Of a stretch of DNA of 64,000 bases, positions 52,259-61,579 are shown piece after piece. Under the pieces are notes generated by a model. That model was not told the DNA's origin. It did not search any database and saw only the letters and a list, made by a program, of their open reading frames with translations. Location: NCBI GenBank assembly GCA_035560555.1, contig DATMZF010000054.1:1-64000 (forward strand), written 5' to 3'. Every line of letters begins with the position of its first letter. Position 1 is the stretch's first letter. This DNA is from UBA11090 sp035560555 (GTDB lineage Bacteria > Spirochaetota > Spirochaetia > Treponematales > Rectinemataceae). Both the position numbers and the translations under genes were made by a program.

Positions 52259-52272
52259 TCAGCCTGCCGAAC

Positions 52273-52298
52273 GTGAACCCGCACATGTGTGGGTTCAC
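52273..52298 (+). other. Intercistronic hairpin without U-tract
   Basis: A near-perfect 26-base inverted repeat (arms GTGAACCCGCACA / TGTGTGGGTTCAC, one G-U pair). No T-run follows. It lies between the TRAP binding-protein gene and dctQ. Confidence 0.75.
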
Positions 52299-52388
52299 GG
52301 ATCGCGGCCTTGAAGTTTGAAGCGCTGAACGACAGGCGGCTGACGAACAGTCAGATCGCCGCCTGCCGTCCGCAATAGGAAGGTGGCA

Positions 52389-52898
52389 ATGACCGTCAAG
52401 AAATTCCTCAACGAATTCGAATTGTATATCGGCGCCGTGATATCAGGCGCCATGTTCGTGGTCCTGGGAATGCAGGTTGTTTCCAGGTATGTTTTCAACC
52501 AATCGTTTTCCTGGTCGGAAGAACTCGCCCTCATTTTGTTCGTATGGTCGATTTATTTCGGCGCCGTGGCCGCCGTGAAAAGGCATCAGCACCTCCGCCT
52601 CGAAATCCTCCTCGACAAGCTCAATCCAAAAACCCGCTTGGTCTTCGATCTTATCGCCAATTTCTTTTTCGCTCTTTTTTCCTGCGTCGTGATCGTCGGC
52701 GTGATGCCAATAGTACAGCGCCTGTTCAGAAGCGGAACCGCCACCGCCGTATTGAGCATCCCCAAATGGATAAACTATTCCGTGTTACCCGTGATGTTCG
52801 GCCTGATGTTCTTCAGGCTGATCCAGGACAGCATCGAGAGGGTAAAAACCTACAAGGCGGGATTGAACGCCGCCGGCAGCGCCAAACAAGGCGATTGA
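52389..52898 (+). CDS. dctQ: TRAP transporter small permease DctQ
   Basis: A 169-residue protein with four membrane helices and the RYVFNQSFSWSEELALILFV segment typical of DctQ. AGGAAGGT precedes ATG 52389. It ends 10 bases before dctM. Confidence 0.88.
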   Translation: MTVKKFLNEFELYIGAVISGAMFVVLGMQVVSRYVFNQSFSWSEELALILFVWSIYFGAVAAVKRHQHLRLEILLDKLNPKTRLVFDLIANFFFALFSCVVIVGVMPIVQRLFRSGTATAVLSIPKWINYSVLPVMFGLMFFRLIQDSIERVKTYKAGLNAAGSAKQGD

Positions 52899-52908
52899 GG
52901 AGCAAGGT

Positions 52909-54192
52909 ATGGCACCATTAGTATTAGCGTTAGTCGCCGCCGGACTCCTTTTCATTGGCGTCCCGGTCGGCATTTCCCTTGGACTCGGCATGGTAGCCGT
53001 CGCGCTGGGTTTCGGCACGACGAACCTCACCTTCCTGGCGCAGGGCATGTATTCAGGTTTCGAATCCCTGCCCCTAACAGCCATCCCCTGCTTCATGCTC
53101 GCCGGCGCCGTCATGGAAACCGGCGGCTTGTCGAAACGGCTCGTCAATGTGGCGGACAAGGCCTTCGGGCATAACATCGGCGGTCTTGGAACCGTCACCG
53201 TCGTCGCCTGCCTCTTCTTCGGCGCCATCTCCGGATCCGGCCCCGCCACCGTCGTCGCCATCGGCGGAATCATGATTCCCTACATGGTGAAAGCCAAATA
53301 CGACAGGACCTACGCCACCGGCCTTTCGGCTGTCGCGGGCGGCCTTGGCGTCATAATGCCGCCCAGCATACCGCTGGTTGTCTACGGCGTCGCCACCAAC
53401 ACTTCCATCGGCGACCTCTTCCTGGCGGGAATCGTGCCGGCCTTCATCGTCGCCTTTTTCCTGATAGTAGTGAACGTCTTCCTCTCCAAGAAAGCGGGCT
53501 ACCTAGGAAATGGGACACCCTTCAGCTTCAAGGAGCTGTTCAAAGCCACTTGGGACGCGAAATGGGCTCTCTTGATGCCGATCATCATCCTGGGCGGCAT
53601 CTACGGCGGCATCTTCACGCCGACGGAAGCCGCTGTCGTCGCCACAGTCTACGGCATCATCATCGGGCTTTTCGTCTACAAGGAACTGTCGCTCAAAGCC
53701 TGCTGGAAAATGCTGGTCGATAATACCTCCTTCGTGGGCGGCATCATGCTGACCTTCGCCCCCGCGGCCGCCATGGGCGCCGTATTGTCGCTTCTCGGCG
53801 TGCCCCAGTCGATCACCGCCTTCCTGTTCGGGATTTCCAGCAACAAGATCATCATTCTCCTCATCGTGAACATATTCCTCCTCTTCGTCGGCATGGTCAT
53901 GGATACCACATCGGCGAACATCATCTTCTCGCCGATTCTCCTGGCCGCCCTGCTACCGTACGGAGTAGACCCGGTTCACTTCGGCCTCCTGATGACGGTC
54001 AACTTGGCCATCGGCTTCGTGACGCCTCCCGTCGCCGCTAACCTCTTCGTGGCTTCGGGCATGACCGGTATACCGCTCGATAAGATAGTGCGGAAGGCAT
54101 GGCCCTTCATCGCGGCGATGTTCGTCGCCCTGATGGTACTCACCTATATACCGGCAACGAGCATAGGGCTGCTGAAATTGATGGGAAAATAG
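52909..54192 (+). CDS. dctM: TRAP transporter large permease DctM
   Basis: A 427-residue membrane protein with about 12 helices and the GAISGSGPATVVAIGGIMIP and IMPPSIPLVVYG segments of DctM. It takes up substrate driven by a sodium or proton gradient together with DctP and DctQ. It closes the operon at a strong terminator. Confidence 0.92.
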   Translation: MAPLVLALVAAGLLFIGVPVGISLGLGMVAVALGFGTTNLTFLAQGMYSGFESLPLTAIPCFMLAGAVMETGGLSKRLVNVADKAFGHNIGGLGTVTVVACLFFGAISGSGPATVVAIGGIMIPYMVKAKYDRTYATGLSAVAGGLGVIMPPSIPLVVYGVATNTSIGDLFLAGIVPAFIVAFFLIVVNVFLSKKAGYLGNGTPFSFKELFKATWDAKWALLMPIIILGGIYGGIFTPTEAAVVATVYGIIIGLFVYKELSLKACWKMLVDNTSFVGGIMLTFAPAAAMGAVLSLLGVPQSITAFLFGISSNKIIILLIVNIFLLFVGMVMDTTSANIIFSPILLAALLPYGVDPVHFGLLMTVNLAIGFVTPPVAANLFVASGMTGIPLDKIVRKAWPFIAAMFVALMVLTYIPATSIGLLKLMGK

Positions 54193-54217
54193 TCCCATAA
54201 TGTATTGGAAGAAAAAG

Positions 54218-54260
54218 GGAAGCGATCCGATGGCAAAACTGCCGGATCGCTTCCTTTTTT
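54218..54260 (+). terminator. Intrinsic terminator after dctM
   Basis: Stem GGAAGCGATCCG (54218-54229) / CGGATCGCTTCC (54243-54254), a 13-base loop, then TTTTTT. Confidence 0.92.
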
Positions 54261-54380
54261 ATGCGCACATCCTGACGCTCGACATCTAAAACCGCCTCTC
54301 TCGATTGACGAGCCTGCCTATCTTTTAGATTCCATCAAAATCGATGAACCGCAATAAACTGTTAAAAAGATAAAAAAAGA

Positions 54381-54434
54381 TTGACATATGCCAAAACCCA
54401 GTTTACTGTTCATCAATCATGCATGATGCATCAT
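54381..54434 (+). promoter_or_regulatory. Promoter with two overlapping palindromes upstream of the liv operon
   Basis: TTGACA (54381-54386), 17 bases, then TACTGT (54404-54409). Just downstream are two perfect 12-bp palindromes, ATCATGCATGAT (54416-54427) and ATGATGCATCAT (54423-54434), overlapping by 5 bases near the expected start of transcription. Their form suits a GntR-type repressor; the GntR encoded at 63276 is a candidate. Confidence 0.6.
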
Positions 54435-54468
54435 ATATTTTATGAAGCATCGAGAATAGGAGGATCTT

Positions 54469-55614
54469 ATGAAAAAGCTCTCTCGAAAGGTTTTCGTAGG
54501 CTTGATTCTGCTCATCCTCATAAACGGCAACGTTTGGGGACAGGGAAAAATCGACCCATCGAAGCCGATTAAAATTGCTCTCAGCGCCCCGTTCACAGGG
54601 CTGGGGTCGATCCTGGGCGACTACATCAAGCAGGGCGCTTTGCTCGCCATAGACGAGATCAACGCGGCCGGCGGAGTCGCGGGCGCGAAGTTCGACCTCG
54701 TGGTCTATGACGACCAGGCGAACGCGAGCACGGCGGCGACGGTCGTTCGCAGGGCGCTCTTCGACGACAGAGCAGTGGCGATATTCGGCCCGAATATGAG
54801 CGCGGCGGTCATCGGCGTGCATACCCTCGCCCAGCAGGCCAAGAAACCCATGCTCGTGGGAGCCACCTCCCCTTCTTTCCGCTTCGACAAGGTAAAGAAC
54901 GACTATCTGTTCAGACTTCGCGCCGATGACGGCATCAAAGTCGCCCAGCAGGTCAAATACATTGCGGAAGTGCTCAAGGCGAAAAAGCCCGGGGTCATCG
55001 TCGGATCCACGGACTATTGCACTTCGGCGCTCGATGTCGCCAAAGAAGCCTTCGCGAAATACGGCATCAAGATCGTCGATATCGAGAACATGAAAGAAGG
55101 CGACAAGGACGTCACCGCGCAGATCACCAAGCTCAAGAACGCGGGCATCGACTGTCTCGTCGGACTTACCCATGAGCCGGAAGCGGCCGTCGTGATGAAG
55201 CAGTATCGCCAGATGAAGCTCACCGCGCCTGTCGTCGGTTTCTCGGCTTGGGGCGTCCCCGCCTTCACGGACCTGGCCGGCGACGCGGCCGTGGGCGTAA
55301 TCTCGGTGCAGGGCTTCAATCCCGCCGATACCGATCCGCCCGTGAAAGCCTTCGTGGATGCCTATAAGGCCAAGTGGGGCAGAGAGCCCAGCGATCCCGC
55401 CCAGTGCTATTATGATGGCGTTTACCTGCTGAAAAAGGCGATCGAGACGGCCGGATCCACCGATTCCGTGAAGATCACCGAAGCCTTGGCGACCATCGAA
55501 TACACCGGCGTACAGGGGAGAATGAAGATGGACGCGCTGCATAATTACACCGACATCTGCTACATCTCGCAGTTCGACGGCAAGATATGGAAGATAATCA
55601 CGAAGATTCAATAG
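54469..55614 (+). CDS. Branched-chain amino acid-type ABC transporter substrate-binding protein
   Basis: A 381-residue type I periplasmic binding protein of the LivJ family. The signal peptide ends near NVWGQG (about residue 24), and IKIALSAPFTGLGS begins the mature fold. GGVAGAKFDLVVYDDQAN and GATSPSF form the amino-acid or carboxylate site. The ligand is uncertain because the family also carries aromatic acids, amides and urea. AGGAGG precedes the ATG. Confidence 0.87.
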   Translation: MKKLSRKVFVGLILLILINGNVWGQGKIDPSKPIKIALSAPFTGLGSILGDYIKQGALLAIDEINAAGGVAGAKFDLVVYDDQANASTAATVVRRALFDDRAVAIFGPNMSAAVIGVHTLAQQAKKPMLVGATSPSFRFDKVKNDYLFRLRADDGIKVAQQVKYIAEVLKAKKPGVIVGSTDYCTSALDVAKEAFAKYGIKIVDIENMKEGDKDVTAQITKLKNAGIDCLVGLTHEPEAAVVMKQYRQMKLTAPVVGFSAWGVPAFTDLAGDAAVGVISVQGFNPADTDPPVKAFVDAYKAKWGREPSDPAQCYYDGVYLLKKAIETAGSTDSVKITEALATIEYTGVQGRMKMDALHNYTDICYISQFDGKIWKIITKIQ

Positions 55615-55642
55615 TCAGACTTTCTTAGCGTTCGCTTCTTTA

Positions 55643-55679
55643 TAGCCAATTCGGCCGGCATTCCCGGCCGAATTGGCTA
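55643..55679 (+). other. Intercistronic hairpin without U-tract
   Basis: A perfect 16-bp stem TAGCCAATTCGGCCGG / CCGGCCGAATTGGCTA with loop CATTC. No T-run follows. It lies between the binding-protein gene and livH. Confidence 0.85.
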
Positions 55680-55706
55680 AATTCCAGGCTTTGAGAGGAA
55701 ACATCC

Positions 55707-56600
55707 ATGCTTTTTAATGATCTTCTTCAAAATATTATTGGCGGTGTAACCGTGGGGTCCACCTATGGACTTATAGGCCTCGGCGTCGTTTTCCTCTGGC
55801 AAAGCATAAACAGGATAAATTTCGCGAACATAAGTTCGGCGATGCTTGCCGCGTATTTGTTTTACACATTCTACACTCAGCTGCATTTTGGTTTTTTTCT
55901 ATCCTTCATCTGTTCGATCCTGATCATCGCGATTTATGGAATGCTATTGCGCTATCTCGTCTATGAACCAATCACCCGGCACGGCGGAGACAAACTCGAA
56001 TTCGTGGTCGCTACGCTGATGTTGTGCATTTTATGGCTGTCGGTCATAAACGCCACCTTCGGCGGACTTCCGAAGCCCTTCCCGCCCGTTTTCGGCGAAG
56101 CCACGAGTTTTGTCCAGCTGGGTCCGATCAGCATCCCTTCGGTCTATTTCTGGATATTCCTGGTCGTGTTGCTGCTGATTCTCGGCCTTTACTTTCTTCT
56201 CCGGAAAACGTTCATCGGGAAAATGCTCAGGGCAACCGCGCAAAACAAGGAAGCCGCGGCGCTTATGGGCGTCAACGTCAACCTGACAACATCCATCGCC
56301 TTCATGATGGCGACCACGATAGTCGGTATAGCGGGCATTCTGCTCGCCCCTATATATTTCGTATCCCTGGAGCTCGGGGGCGGATCGATCGGCGTGAAAG
56401 GATTCGCTTCCGCAGTGATGGGAGGCTTGATCGATCCTTTCGGCGCGATTCTCGGCGGAATCACGATAGGTTTGATCGAGAACTTTTCCACGCTTTTCAT
56501 ATCGTCGGCCTACAAGGATATCATCTCCTTCATGATTCTCGTTGTCGTGCTGCTCTGGAAGCCGCGAGGCATTTTTAACTGGACAACCAAAGGAGACTGA
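55707..56600 (+). CDS. livH: Branched-chain amino acid-type ABC permease LivH
   Basis: A 297-residue membrane protein with 7-8 helices. The N-terminal segment GGVTVGSTYGLIGLGVVF and the coupling loop TAQNKEAAALMGVNV are LivH signatures. It pairs with LivM. Confidence 0.88.
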   Translation: MLFNDLLQNIIGGVTVGSTYGLIGLGVVFLWQSINRINFANISSAMLAAYLFYTFYTQLHFGFFLSFICSILIIAIYGMLLRYLVYEPITRHGGDKLEFVVATLMLCILWLSVINATFGGLPKPFPPVFGEATSFVQLGPISIPSVYFWIFLVVLLLILGLYFLLRKTFIGKMLRATAQNKEAAALMGVNVNLTTSIAFMMATTIVGIAGILLAPIYFVSLELGGGSIGVKGFASAVMGGLIDPFGAILGGITIGLIENFSTLFISSAYKDIISFMILVVVLLWKPRGIFNWTTKGD

Positions 56601-56604
56601 AGCA

Positions 56605-57606
56605 ATGCGCCAAATAATCAAACGAATCGTATATTTTCTATTTTTCGTCTTCCTCCTCTGCGTGCCTCTGCTGAGCAGGAACGATTATGATCTTTTCGTG
56701 ACCAATCGAGCCTTGCTGAACGTGATCTTGGCTTCGGGCTTGGTATTTCTTACCGGTTTCGCGGGGCAGATTTCTCTTGGTCAGGCGGGCTTCTCCGCGA
56801 TCGGAGCGTATACCTCGGCGCTCGTGACCGCGAAACTGGGACTGCCCATTCCCGTCGGTATCCTCGCGGGCGTCGCGTTCAGCGCTCTCGCTGGACTTTT
56901 GGTGGCGATCCCTTCATTCAAGCTGAAGGCTTTCTTCCTTTCGCTCATGACGATAGCCTTCGGGCAGATCGTATGGCTTTTGCTCGTGAACCTGACGAAG
57001 CTGACCGGAGGATCCCAGGGTCTGTTCAACATTCCTCTCATGAAAATAGGGAATAATCTGTTTTCGAACGCGATGTACTATTACGTGTTTCTCGCCTTCG
57101 CCGTCCTGTCTCTCGTCCTGATTCACCGGATAAAATACTCGCATATCGGACGAAAGATGTTCGCGGTGAACGACGACGAAATCGCCGCCGAAGCCTGCGG
57201 AATCAACTCCAAAAACACGAAGATTGTGGCCTTCAGCATTTCCGCCGCCCTGGCGGGGCTCTCGGGCAGTCTCTACGCCCATATGCTGGGATTTCTCACT
57301 CCCGAACCATTTGTCTTTTTCGAATCGGGCAACGCCGTCGCGATGGCCGTCGTCGGCGGCCTGCGCCACATGAGCGGCGGCGTTGTTGGAGGCGTACTGC
57401 TCACATGGCTTCCCGAACTGCTCCGCCTGAACATAAGGGGCTTCGAGAATTATTACCTGATCGTCAACTCCTCCATCGTTCTCCTCATCATCATCTTCCT
57501 TCCAAAGGGGCTCGGAGCAAGCCTTTTCAATGGTCTATCAAGGCTTTGGGGCGAAAATCCGCGAGCTATGACCTTGCGTAACCCAAAAGGCAAGGAGAAA
57601 GCATAA
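56605..57606 (+). CDS. livM: Branched-chain amino acid-type ABC permease LivM
   Basis: A 333-residue membrane protein. GFAGQISLGQAGFSAIGAY and the loop VNDDEIAAEACGIN are the LivM family signatures. AGGAGA precedes ATG 56605, 5 bases after livH. Confidence 0.88.
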   Translation: MRQIIKRIVYFLFFVFLLCVPLLSRNDYDLFVTNRALLNVILASGLVFLTGFAGQISLGQAGFSAIGAYTSALVTAKLGLPIPVGILAGVAFSALAGLLVAIPSFKLKAFFLSLMTIAFGQIVWLLLVNLTKLTGGSQGLFNIPLMKIGNNLFSNAMYYYVFLAFAVLSLVLIHRIKYSHIGRKMFAVNDDEIAAEACGINSKNTKIVAFSISAALAGLSGSLYAHMLGFLTPEPFVFFESGNAVAMAVVGGLRHMSGGVVGGVLLTWLPELLRLNIRGFENYYLIVNSSIVLLIIIFLPKGLGASLFNGLSRLWGENPRAMTLRNPKGKEKA

Positions 57607-57608
57607 TC

Positions 57609-58373
57609 ATGTCGTATATTCTGGAAACGAAAGCGCTTACGAAAAAATTCGGCGGCATCGTCGCGAACAACGGGATCGACCTTTTAATAACGGAAGGGAA
57701 AACGACCGGTCTGATAGGCCCCAACGGTTCGGGCAAGACGACCTTCATCAATCAGATTTCCGGCATTTTCCCTCCCACATCGGGAAGCATCAAGTTTAGG
57801 GGAACGGAGATATCGCAGAAACCGGCGTGCAAAGTAGCCTCCATGGGAATCGCCAGGACCTTTCAGAGGATCCAGCTTTTCGATCGGCTGAATGTCCTGG
57901 AGAATGTATTGGTTCCAAGGGGCAAATTCATATCGTCATCGCTTTTCGACGTAGCGTTCAGGTCAAAAAAACTGCGCCGCGAAGAAGATCAGCAGTACGA
58001 AAAGTCGATGGAGCTTTTGCGGCTTTTGGGTCTCGAAAGCGACGCGATGACCTATCCGTCCAAGCTTCCGTACGGCAAAAGGCGCGCGCTGGAAATCGCG
58101 CGCGCTCTCGCGCTCGAACCTTCCCTGCTTTTGCTCGACGAACCCGCGGCCGGCATGACGAAGGAAGAATTCGTCGAGGTACTGCGCATCATGGATATCC
58201 TCAAGGAAAAGAAAATCACCATGCTGCTCGTCGAGCACACCATGGAATTCATCAGGAAAGCCGTCGATTGGGTATACGTGCTCAATTTCGGCGAAGTGAT
58301 CGCCCAAGGACCATTCGAGGAGATCGAAAAGAACAGGGCGGTCATAACCGCCTATTTGGGAGACGAAGAATGA
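57609..58373 (+). CDS. livG: Branched-chain amino acid-type ABC ATPase LivG
   Basis: A 254-residue ABC ATPase with Walker A GPNGSGKTT, Walker B LLLLDEPAAGM and the LivG-type C-terminal end. The canonical LSGGQ signature is replaced by LPYGKRR, as usual in LivG. Two bases separate it from livM, and it overlaps livF by 4. Confidence 0.9.
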   Translation: MSYILETKALTKKFGGIVANNGIDLLITEGKTTGLIGPNGSGKTTFINQISGIFPPTSGSIKFRGTEISQKPACKVASMGIARTFQRIQLFDRLNVLENVLVPRGKFISSSLFDVAFRSKKLRREEDQQYEKSMELLRLLGLESDAMTYPSKLPYGKRRALEIARALALEPSLLLLDEPAAGMTKEEFVEVLRIMDILKEKKITMLLVEHTMEFIRKAVDWVYVLNFGEVIAQGPFEEIEKNRAVITAYLGDEE

Positions 58374-59101
58374 ACGGCAATCACGAAGCTATGCTCGAAA
58401 TCGAAAACCTGAAAGTGGCGTATAACGGCATAACCGCGCTTCGATCCATTTCCATGTATGTCAACAAAGGCGAGGTGGTATCGGTTCTGGGCCCCAATGG
58501 GGCCGGAAAAACGACGCTCCTGCGCACGATTTCAGGACTGGTGAAGCCGGAAAGCGGCTCCAGCGTCAAGTTCTGCGGCGCGCAGCTTGTGGGCAAACCG
58601 GCATACACTATCGTCAAGGAAGGCGTCGCGCATGTTCCGGAAGGGAGACAGGTGTTTCCGGCGATGTCGGTTAACGAGAACCTCGAAGTCGCGGCCACAA
58701 GAATTCCGGGCGCTTCGCGCAAGGCGAAAATCGATGAGGTTTATCAGCTCTTTCCGGAACTGGTTACCCGGAAGAATCAGCAGGCCGGATCGTTGAGCGG
58801 CGGCGAACAGCAGATGCTCGCCATCGGAAGGGCGATTGTCTCCAAGTGCGATCTCGTCTTGATCGACGAACCTTCCATGGGTTTGGCTCCCGTCATTGTC
58901 CAGAGAATTTTCAGGACCTTGAAGGAAATCGTGAAGAACACGAAACTCACGCTTCTGATCGTGGAGCAGAACGCAAAGCTGTCCCTGCCGTTGAGCGATC
59001 GCATCTATATTCTGTCGCAGGGATCGATCGTCATGGAAGGCCCGGTGTCGGAGATCCACTCCAACCAAATGATCCAGGACATGTATTTCGCGAAAGATTG
59101 A
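58370..59101 (+). CDS. livF: Branched-chain amino acid-type ABC ATPase LivF
   Basis: A 243-residue ABC ATPase with Walker A GPNGAGKTT, VPEGRQVFPAMSV, signature LSGGEQQML and Walker B LVLIDEPSMGL, all typical of LivF. The start ATG 58370 overlaps the livG stop (ATGA). Confidence 0.9.
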   Translation: MNGNHEAMLEIENLKVAYNGITALRSISMYVNKGEVVSVLGPNGAGKTTLLRTISGLVKPESGSSVKFCGAQLVGKPAYTIVKEGVAHVPEGRQVFPAMSVNENLEVAATRIPGASRKAKIDEVYQLFPELVTRKNQQAGSLSGGEQQMLAIGRAIVSKCDLVLIDEPSMGLAPVIVQRIFRTLKEIVKNTKLTLLIVEQNAKLSLPLSDRIYILSQGSIVMEGPVSEIHSNQMIQDMYFAKD

Positions 59102-59179
59102 GACGAAGTCGTCCGGAGCGGGCAACATCGAAAATTTTTGACGGCAAATTTTATATAGCAAAGCTAGGAGGAAACGGAA

Positions 59180-60448
59180 ATGACAAACGAATTACATGAA
59201 TTAAAAGGCATGCCCATGAAAGGCACGCCATATTTTGACGCTCAGCGCTGGGTCTCCCCCCAGAATTATCTCGAAGGAGCCTCGTACGCCAAGCTGCCGA
59301 AAAGGGTCAGCATCCACGACGTCACCCTCCGGGATGGCGAGCAGACCTGCGGGCTTGTGTGGAGGGAAGATGACCGCGTCAGGATCGGCGAAGCCCTCGA
59401 CGAGCTCGGCGTGGACCGCATCGAGGTGGGCATGCCCATCATCTCCGACGAGAACCGCAGGGCGATCAAGCGCCTGAAACAGATGCATCTCAAAAGCGAG
59501 ATCGTCGCCTTCTGCAGGGCCATGCCCAAGGATATCGAGGCGGCCCTCGAAGTGGGCGTCGACCGCATCATCGTCGAACACGCGGTCAATCCCTACCTGA
59601 ACGCCTATGTCTATCACAGCACCATGGATCAGGTCGTCGAAAAGGTGACGAACTGCATCGAAATGGCCACGAAGAATGGCACCAAGGTGAGTTTCATGGG
59701 TTGGGACGCGACGCGCTCTTCGATAGACTACGTGCTCGACACCTTCGGCAGGATCGCCGCGGCGGCCAACCCGGAAACCGTAGCCTTCGTCGACAGTTTC
59801 GGCGTAGGTACGCCTTCGGCCATACAGTTCGCCTTCGAGGAACTGCGAAAGGCGATCCCCGAAAAGATTGGCCTCGAATTCCACGTCCACAACGAATTCG
59901 GCCTGGCCATGGGGTCGGTGATAGCCGCCGTCATGGGAGGCGCGAGGACGATTCATTCCTCGATGAATGGACTCGGCGAGAGGACCGGAAACGTCGCGAC
60001 GGAGCAGGTGGCCGCGGCGCTCAAGATCCTGCTCAACATCGATTCCGGCGTCGACATCTCCAAATTGTGGAACGTGTCGAAACTGGTGCAGGATATCGCG
60101 AAGCTGTCGCCCGCGTATAACAGTCCCGTCGTGGGCGAAAGGCTTTTCTGGGTCGAGTCGGGCGTCGTCGTCGACGCTCTCGACAAGCTGAACGAGGCCG
60201 GCATCAACGCGGCGATGACCCCCTACATGCCCCAGCTGGTGGGCAGGCCAGGTCCGGAAATAAAATACGGAGCCTTCAGCGGAAACGCAAGCGTAAAGTA
60301 TTACCTGCGGCAGAACGGCATCGAGGCGACGGAGAATCAGCTCGAGGAAATTCTCGAGAGGATACACGGGGAAGGTCGCATCAGAAAGACGGTCCTCGAG
60401 GAGTCCCTTATCGCGAAGATCGTCGGCGATGTGAAGGGAAAGGCATAA
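59180..60448 (+). CDS. LeuA/NifV-like DRE-TIM aldolase
   Basis: A 422-residue enzyme of the isopropylmalate/homocitrate/citramalate synthase superfamily. TLRDGEQT holds the catalytic Asp-Arg pair, FHVHNEFG the metal-binding HxH, and NGLGERTGN the CoA-related signature. It is shorter than LeuA (about 510 residues) and lacks its leucine-sensing regulatory domain. It would condense, or in reverse cleave, an acyl-CoA and a 2-oxo acid. The neighbouring kinase and phosphotransacylase suggest a catabolic role that yields acyl-CoA. AGGAGG precedes the ATG. Confidence 0.8.
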   Translation: MTNELHELKGMPMKGTPYFDAQRWVSPQNYLEGASYAKLPKRVSIHDVTLRDGEQTCGLVWREDDRVRIGEALDELGVDRIEVGMPIISDENRRAIKRLKQMHLKSEIVAFCRAMPKDIEAALEVGVDRIIVEHAVNPYLNAYVYHSTMDQVVEKVTNCIEMATKNGTKVSFMGWDATRSSIDYVLDTFGRIAAAANPETVAFVDSFGVGTPSAIQFAFEELRKAIPEKIGLEFHVHNEFGLAMGSVIAAVMGGARTIHSSMNGLGERTGNVATEQVAAALKILLNIDSGVDISKLWNVSKLVQDIAKLSPAYNSPVVGERLFWVESGVVVDALDKLNEAGINAAMTPYMPQLVGRPGPEIKYGAFSGNASVKYYLRQNGIEATENQLEEILERIHGEGRIRKTVLEESLIAKIVGDVKGKA

Positions 60449-60451
60449 AGC

Positions 60452-61504
60452 ATGTTGATCCTGGCGGTGAATCCCGGTTCCACATCGACGCGCACCGCTC
60501 TCTACGAAGACGAGCGATGCGTCGACAGCGCCAAGATGGAACATGCCGGCGCCTTTCTGGATCTGCCGCTGTTCCCGGATCAGTATTTGGCTCGAAGACA
60601 GAGCGTCCTGGAACATCTGGAGCGCATAGGCGTGGAACCTCGACGGCTCAGCGGTTTCGCCGCCCGCGGAGGGCGGCTTAAGCCCATACCGTCGGGCGTC
60701 TACCGGGTGAACAAGGAGATGGTCAGGCACGCGAAACGAGGACTTCAAGGCCAGCATCCGGCGAACATCGCGGTGGTCATGGCTTGGGATTTCGAAAGGG
60801 AATTCGGCGTACCCGGCTACACCGTTGATCCCATCAGCGTCGACGAATTGGACGAAACGGCGAGGATCACTGGCATAAAAGGCATCAGCCGGGCTTCGCT
60901 GTCGCATGCCCTTTCCATGAAATCGGTCGCGAAAAAAGCCGCCAGGGAAATCGGGATGGAATATGCCGACGCCGGGCTCATAGTGACCCATCTCGGCGGA
61001 GGAGGATCCATCAGCGCCCATCGGCGAGGGAGAATGGTCGATCTCTACAACAGCGACCAGGAGGGCCCCTTCGCCGTGGAGCGGGCCGGCGGGCTTCCTA
61101 CCCTCAAGCTTCTGGAATACATGGAGACGAAATCGATTTCCATACCTGAAGCGATAAAAGAGCTGGCGCACGAAGGCGGCATGGTGTCGCACTTTGGCAT
61201 GAGAAACATTCAGGATATACTGAAGCTTGCCGAAGAAGACGCGGGTGCCAAATCGGTCATAGACGCCTACGTCTACCAGATCGCGAAGGGAGTCTCCAGC
61301 TTCCTTCCTCTCTTCGGCGGCAGACCCGACGCCCTCGCCTTCACGGGAGGCGTGGTCCATAGCGAAAAAATTCGGGGAATGCTCGCCGATTCCCTCGGAT
61401 TCGCCGGCCGGCTGCTCTGGTATCCAGGCGAATTCGAGATGGAGGCGCTCGCCGAAGGCGTCCGCGGCGTCCTAAGCGGCGATCTTCTCCCCCTGGACTA
61501 TTGA
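60452..61504 (+). CDS. buk: Butyrate kinase-like acyl kinase
   Basis: A 350-residue acetokinase-family enzyme of butyrate kinase length. NPGSTSTRTALYE is the N-terminal phosphate site, THLGGGGSISAHRRG the adenosine site, and FTGGVVHSEKI a late signature. It would transfer phosphate from an acyl phosphate to ADP. The gene lies 3 bases after the aldolase gene. The acyl group may be branched or hydroxylated, so the name butyrate kinase describes family only. Confidence 0.85.
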   Translation: MLILAVNPGSTSTRTALYEDERCVDSAKMEHAGAFLDLPLFPDQYLARRQSVLEHLERIGVEPRRLSGFAARGGRLKPIPSGVYRVNKEMVRHAKRGLQGQHPANIAVVMAWDFEREFGVPGYTVDPISVDELDETARITGIKGISRASLSHALSMKSVAKKAAREIGMEYADAGLIVTHLGGGGSISAHRRGRMVDLYNSDQEGPFAVERAGGLPTLKLLEYMETKSISIPEAIKELAHEGGMVSHFGMRNIQDILKLAEEDAGAKSVIDAYVYQIAKGVSSFLPLFGGRPDALAFTGGVVHSEKIRGMLADSLGFAGRLLWYPGEFEMEALAEGVRGVLSGDLLPLDY

Positions 61505-61519
61505 TCGCGGGCCGAGAGT

Positions 61520-61557
61520 GCCGCATCGATCGGCATGGGATCGATGCGGCTTGTTTT
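61520..61557 (+). other. Hairpin with short T-stretch between buk and ptb
   Basis: A perfect 12-bp stem GCCGCATCGATC / GATCGATGCGGC with a seven-base loop, followed by TTGTTTTG. It could be a partial terminator or an attenuator, because the next gene starts 22 bases later. Confidence 0.6.
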
Positions 61558-61579
61558 GCTAGGAAGGAGGTCGAGAAAC

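Noticed and set aside
59138..59157. A TTGACG/TATATA promoter just before the aldolase gene
   Set aside because: The spacing between the elements is about 9 bases, far too short for a sigma-70 promoter.
59201..61360. A 719-residue open frame on the minus strand opposite the aldolase and kinase genes
   Set aside because: It covers two well supported plus-strand genes, has no domain that I recognise and is rich in Arg, His and Gly as expected for an antisense frame.
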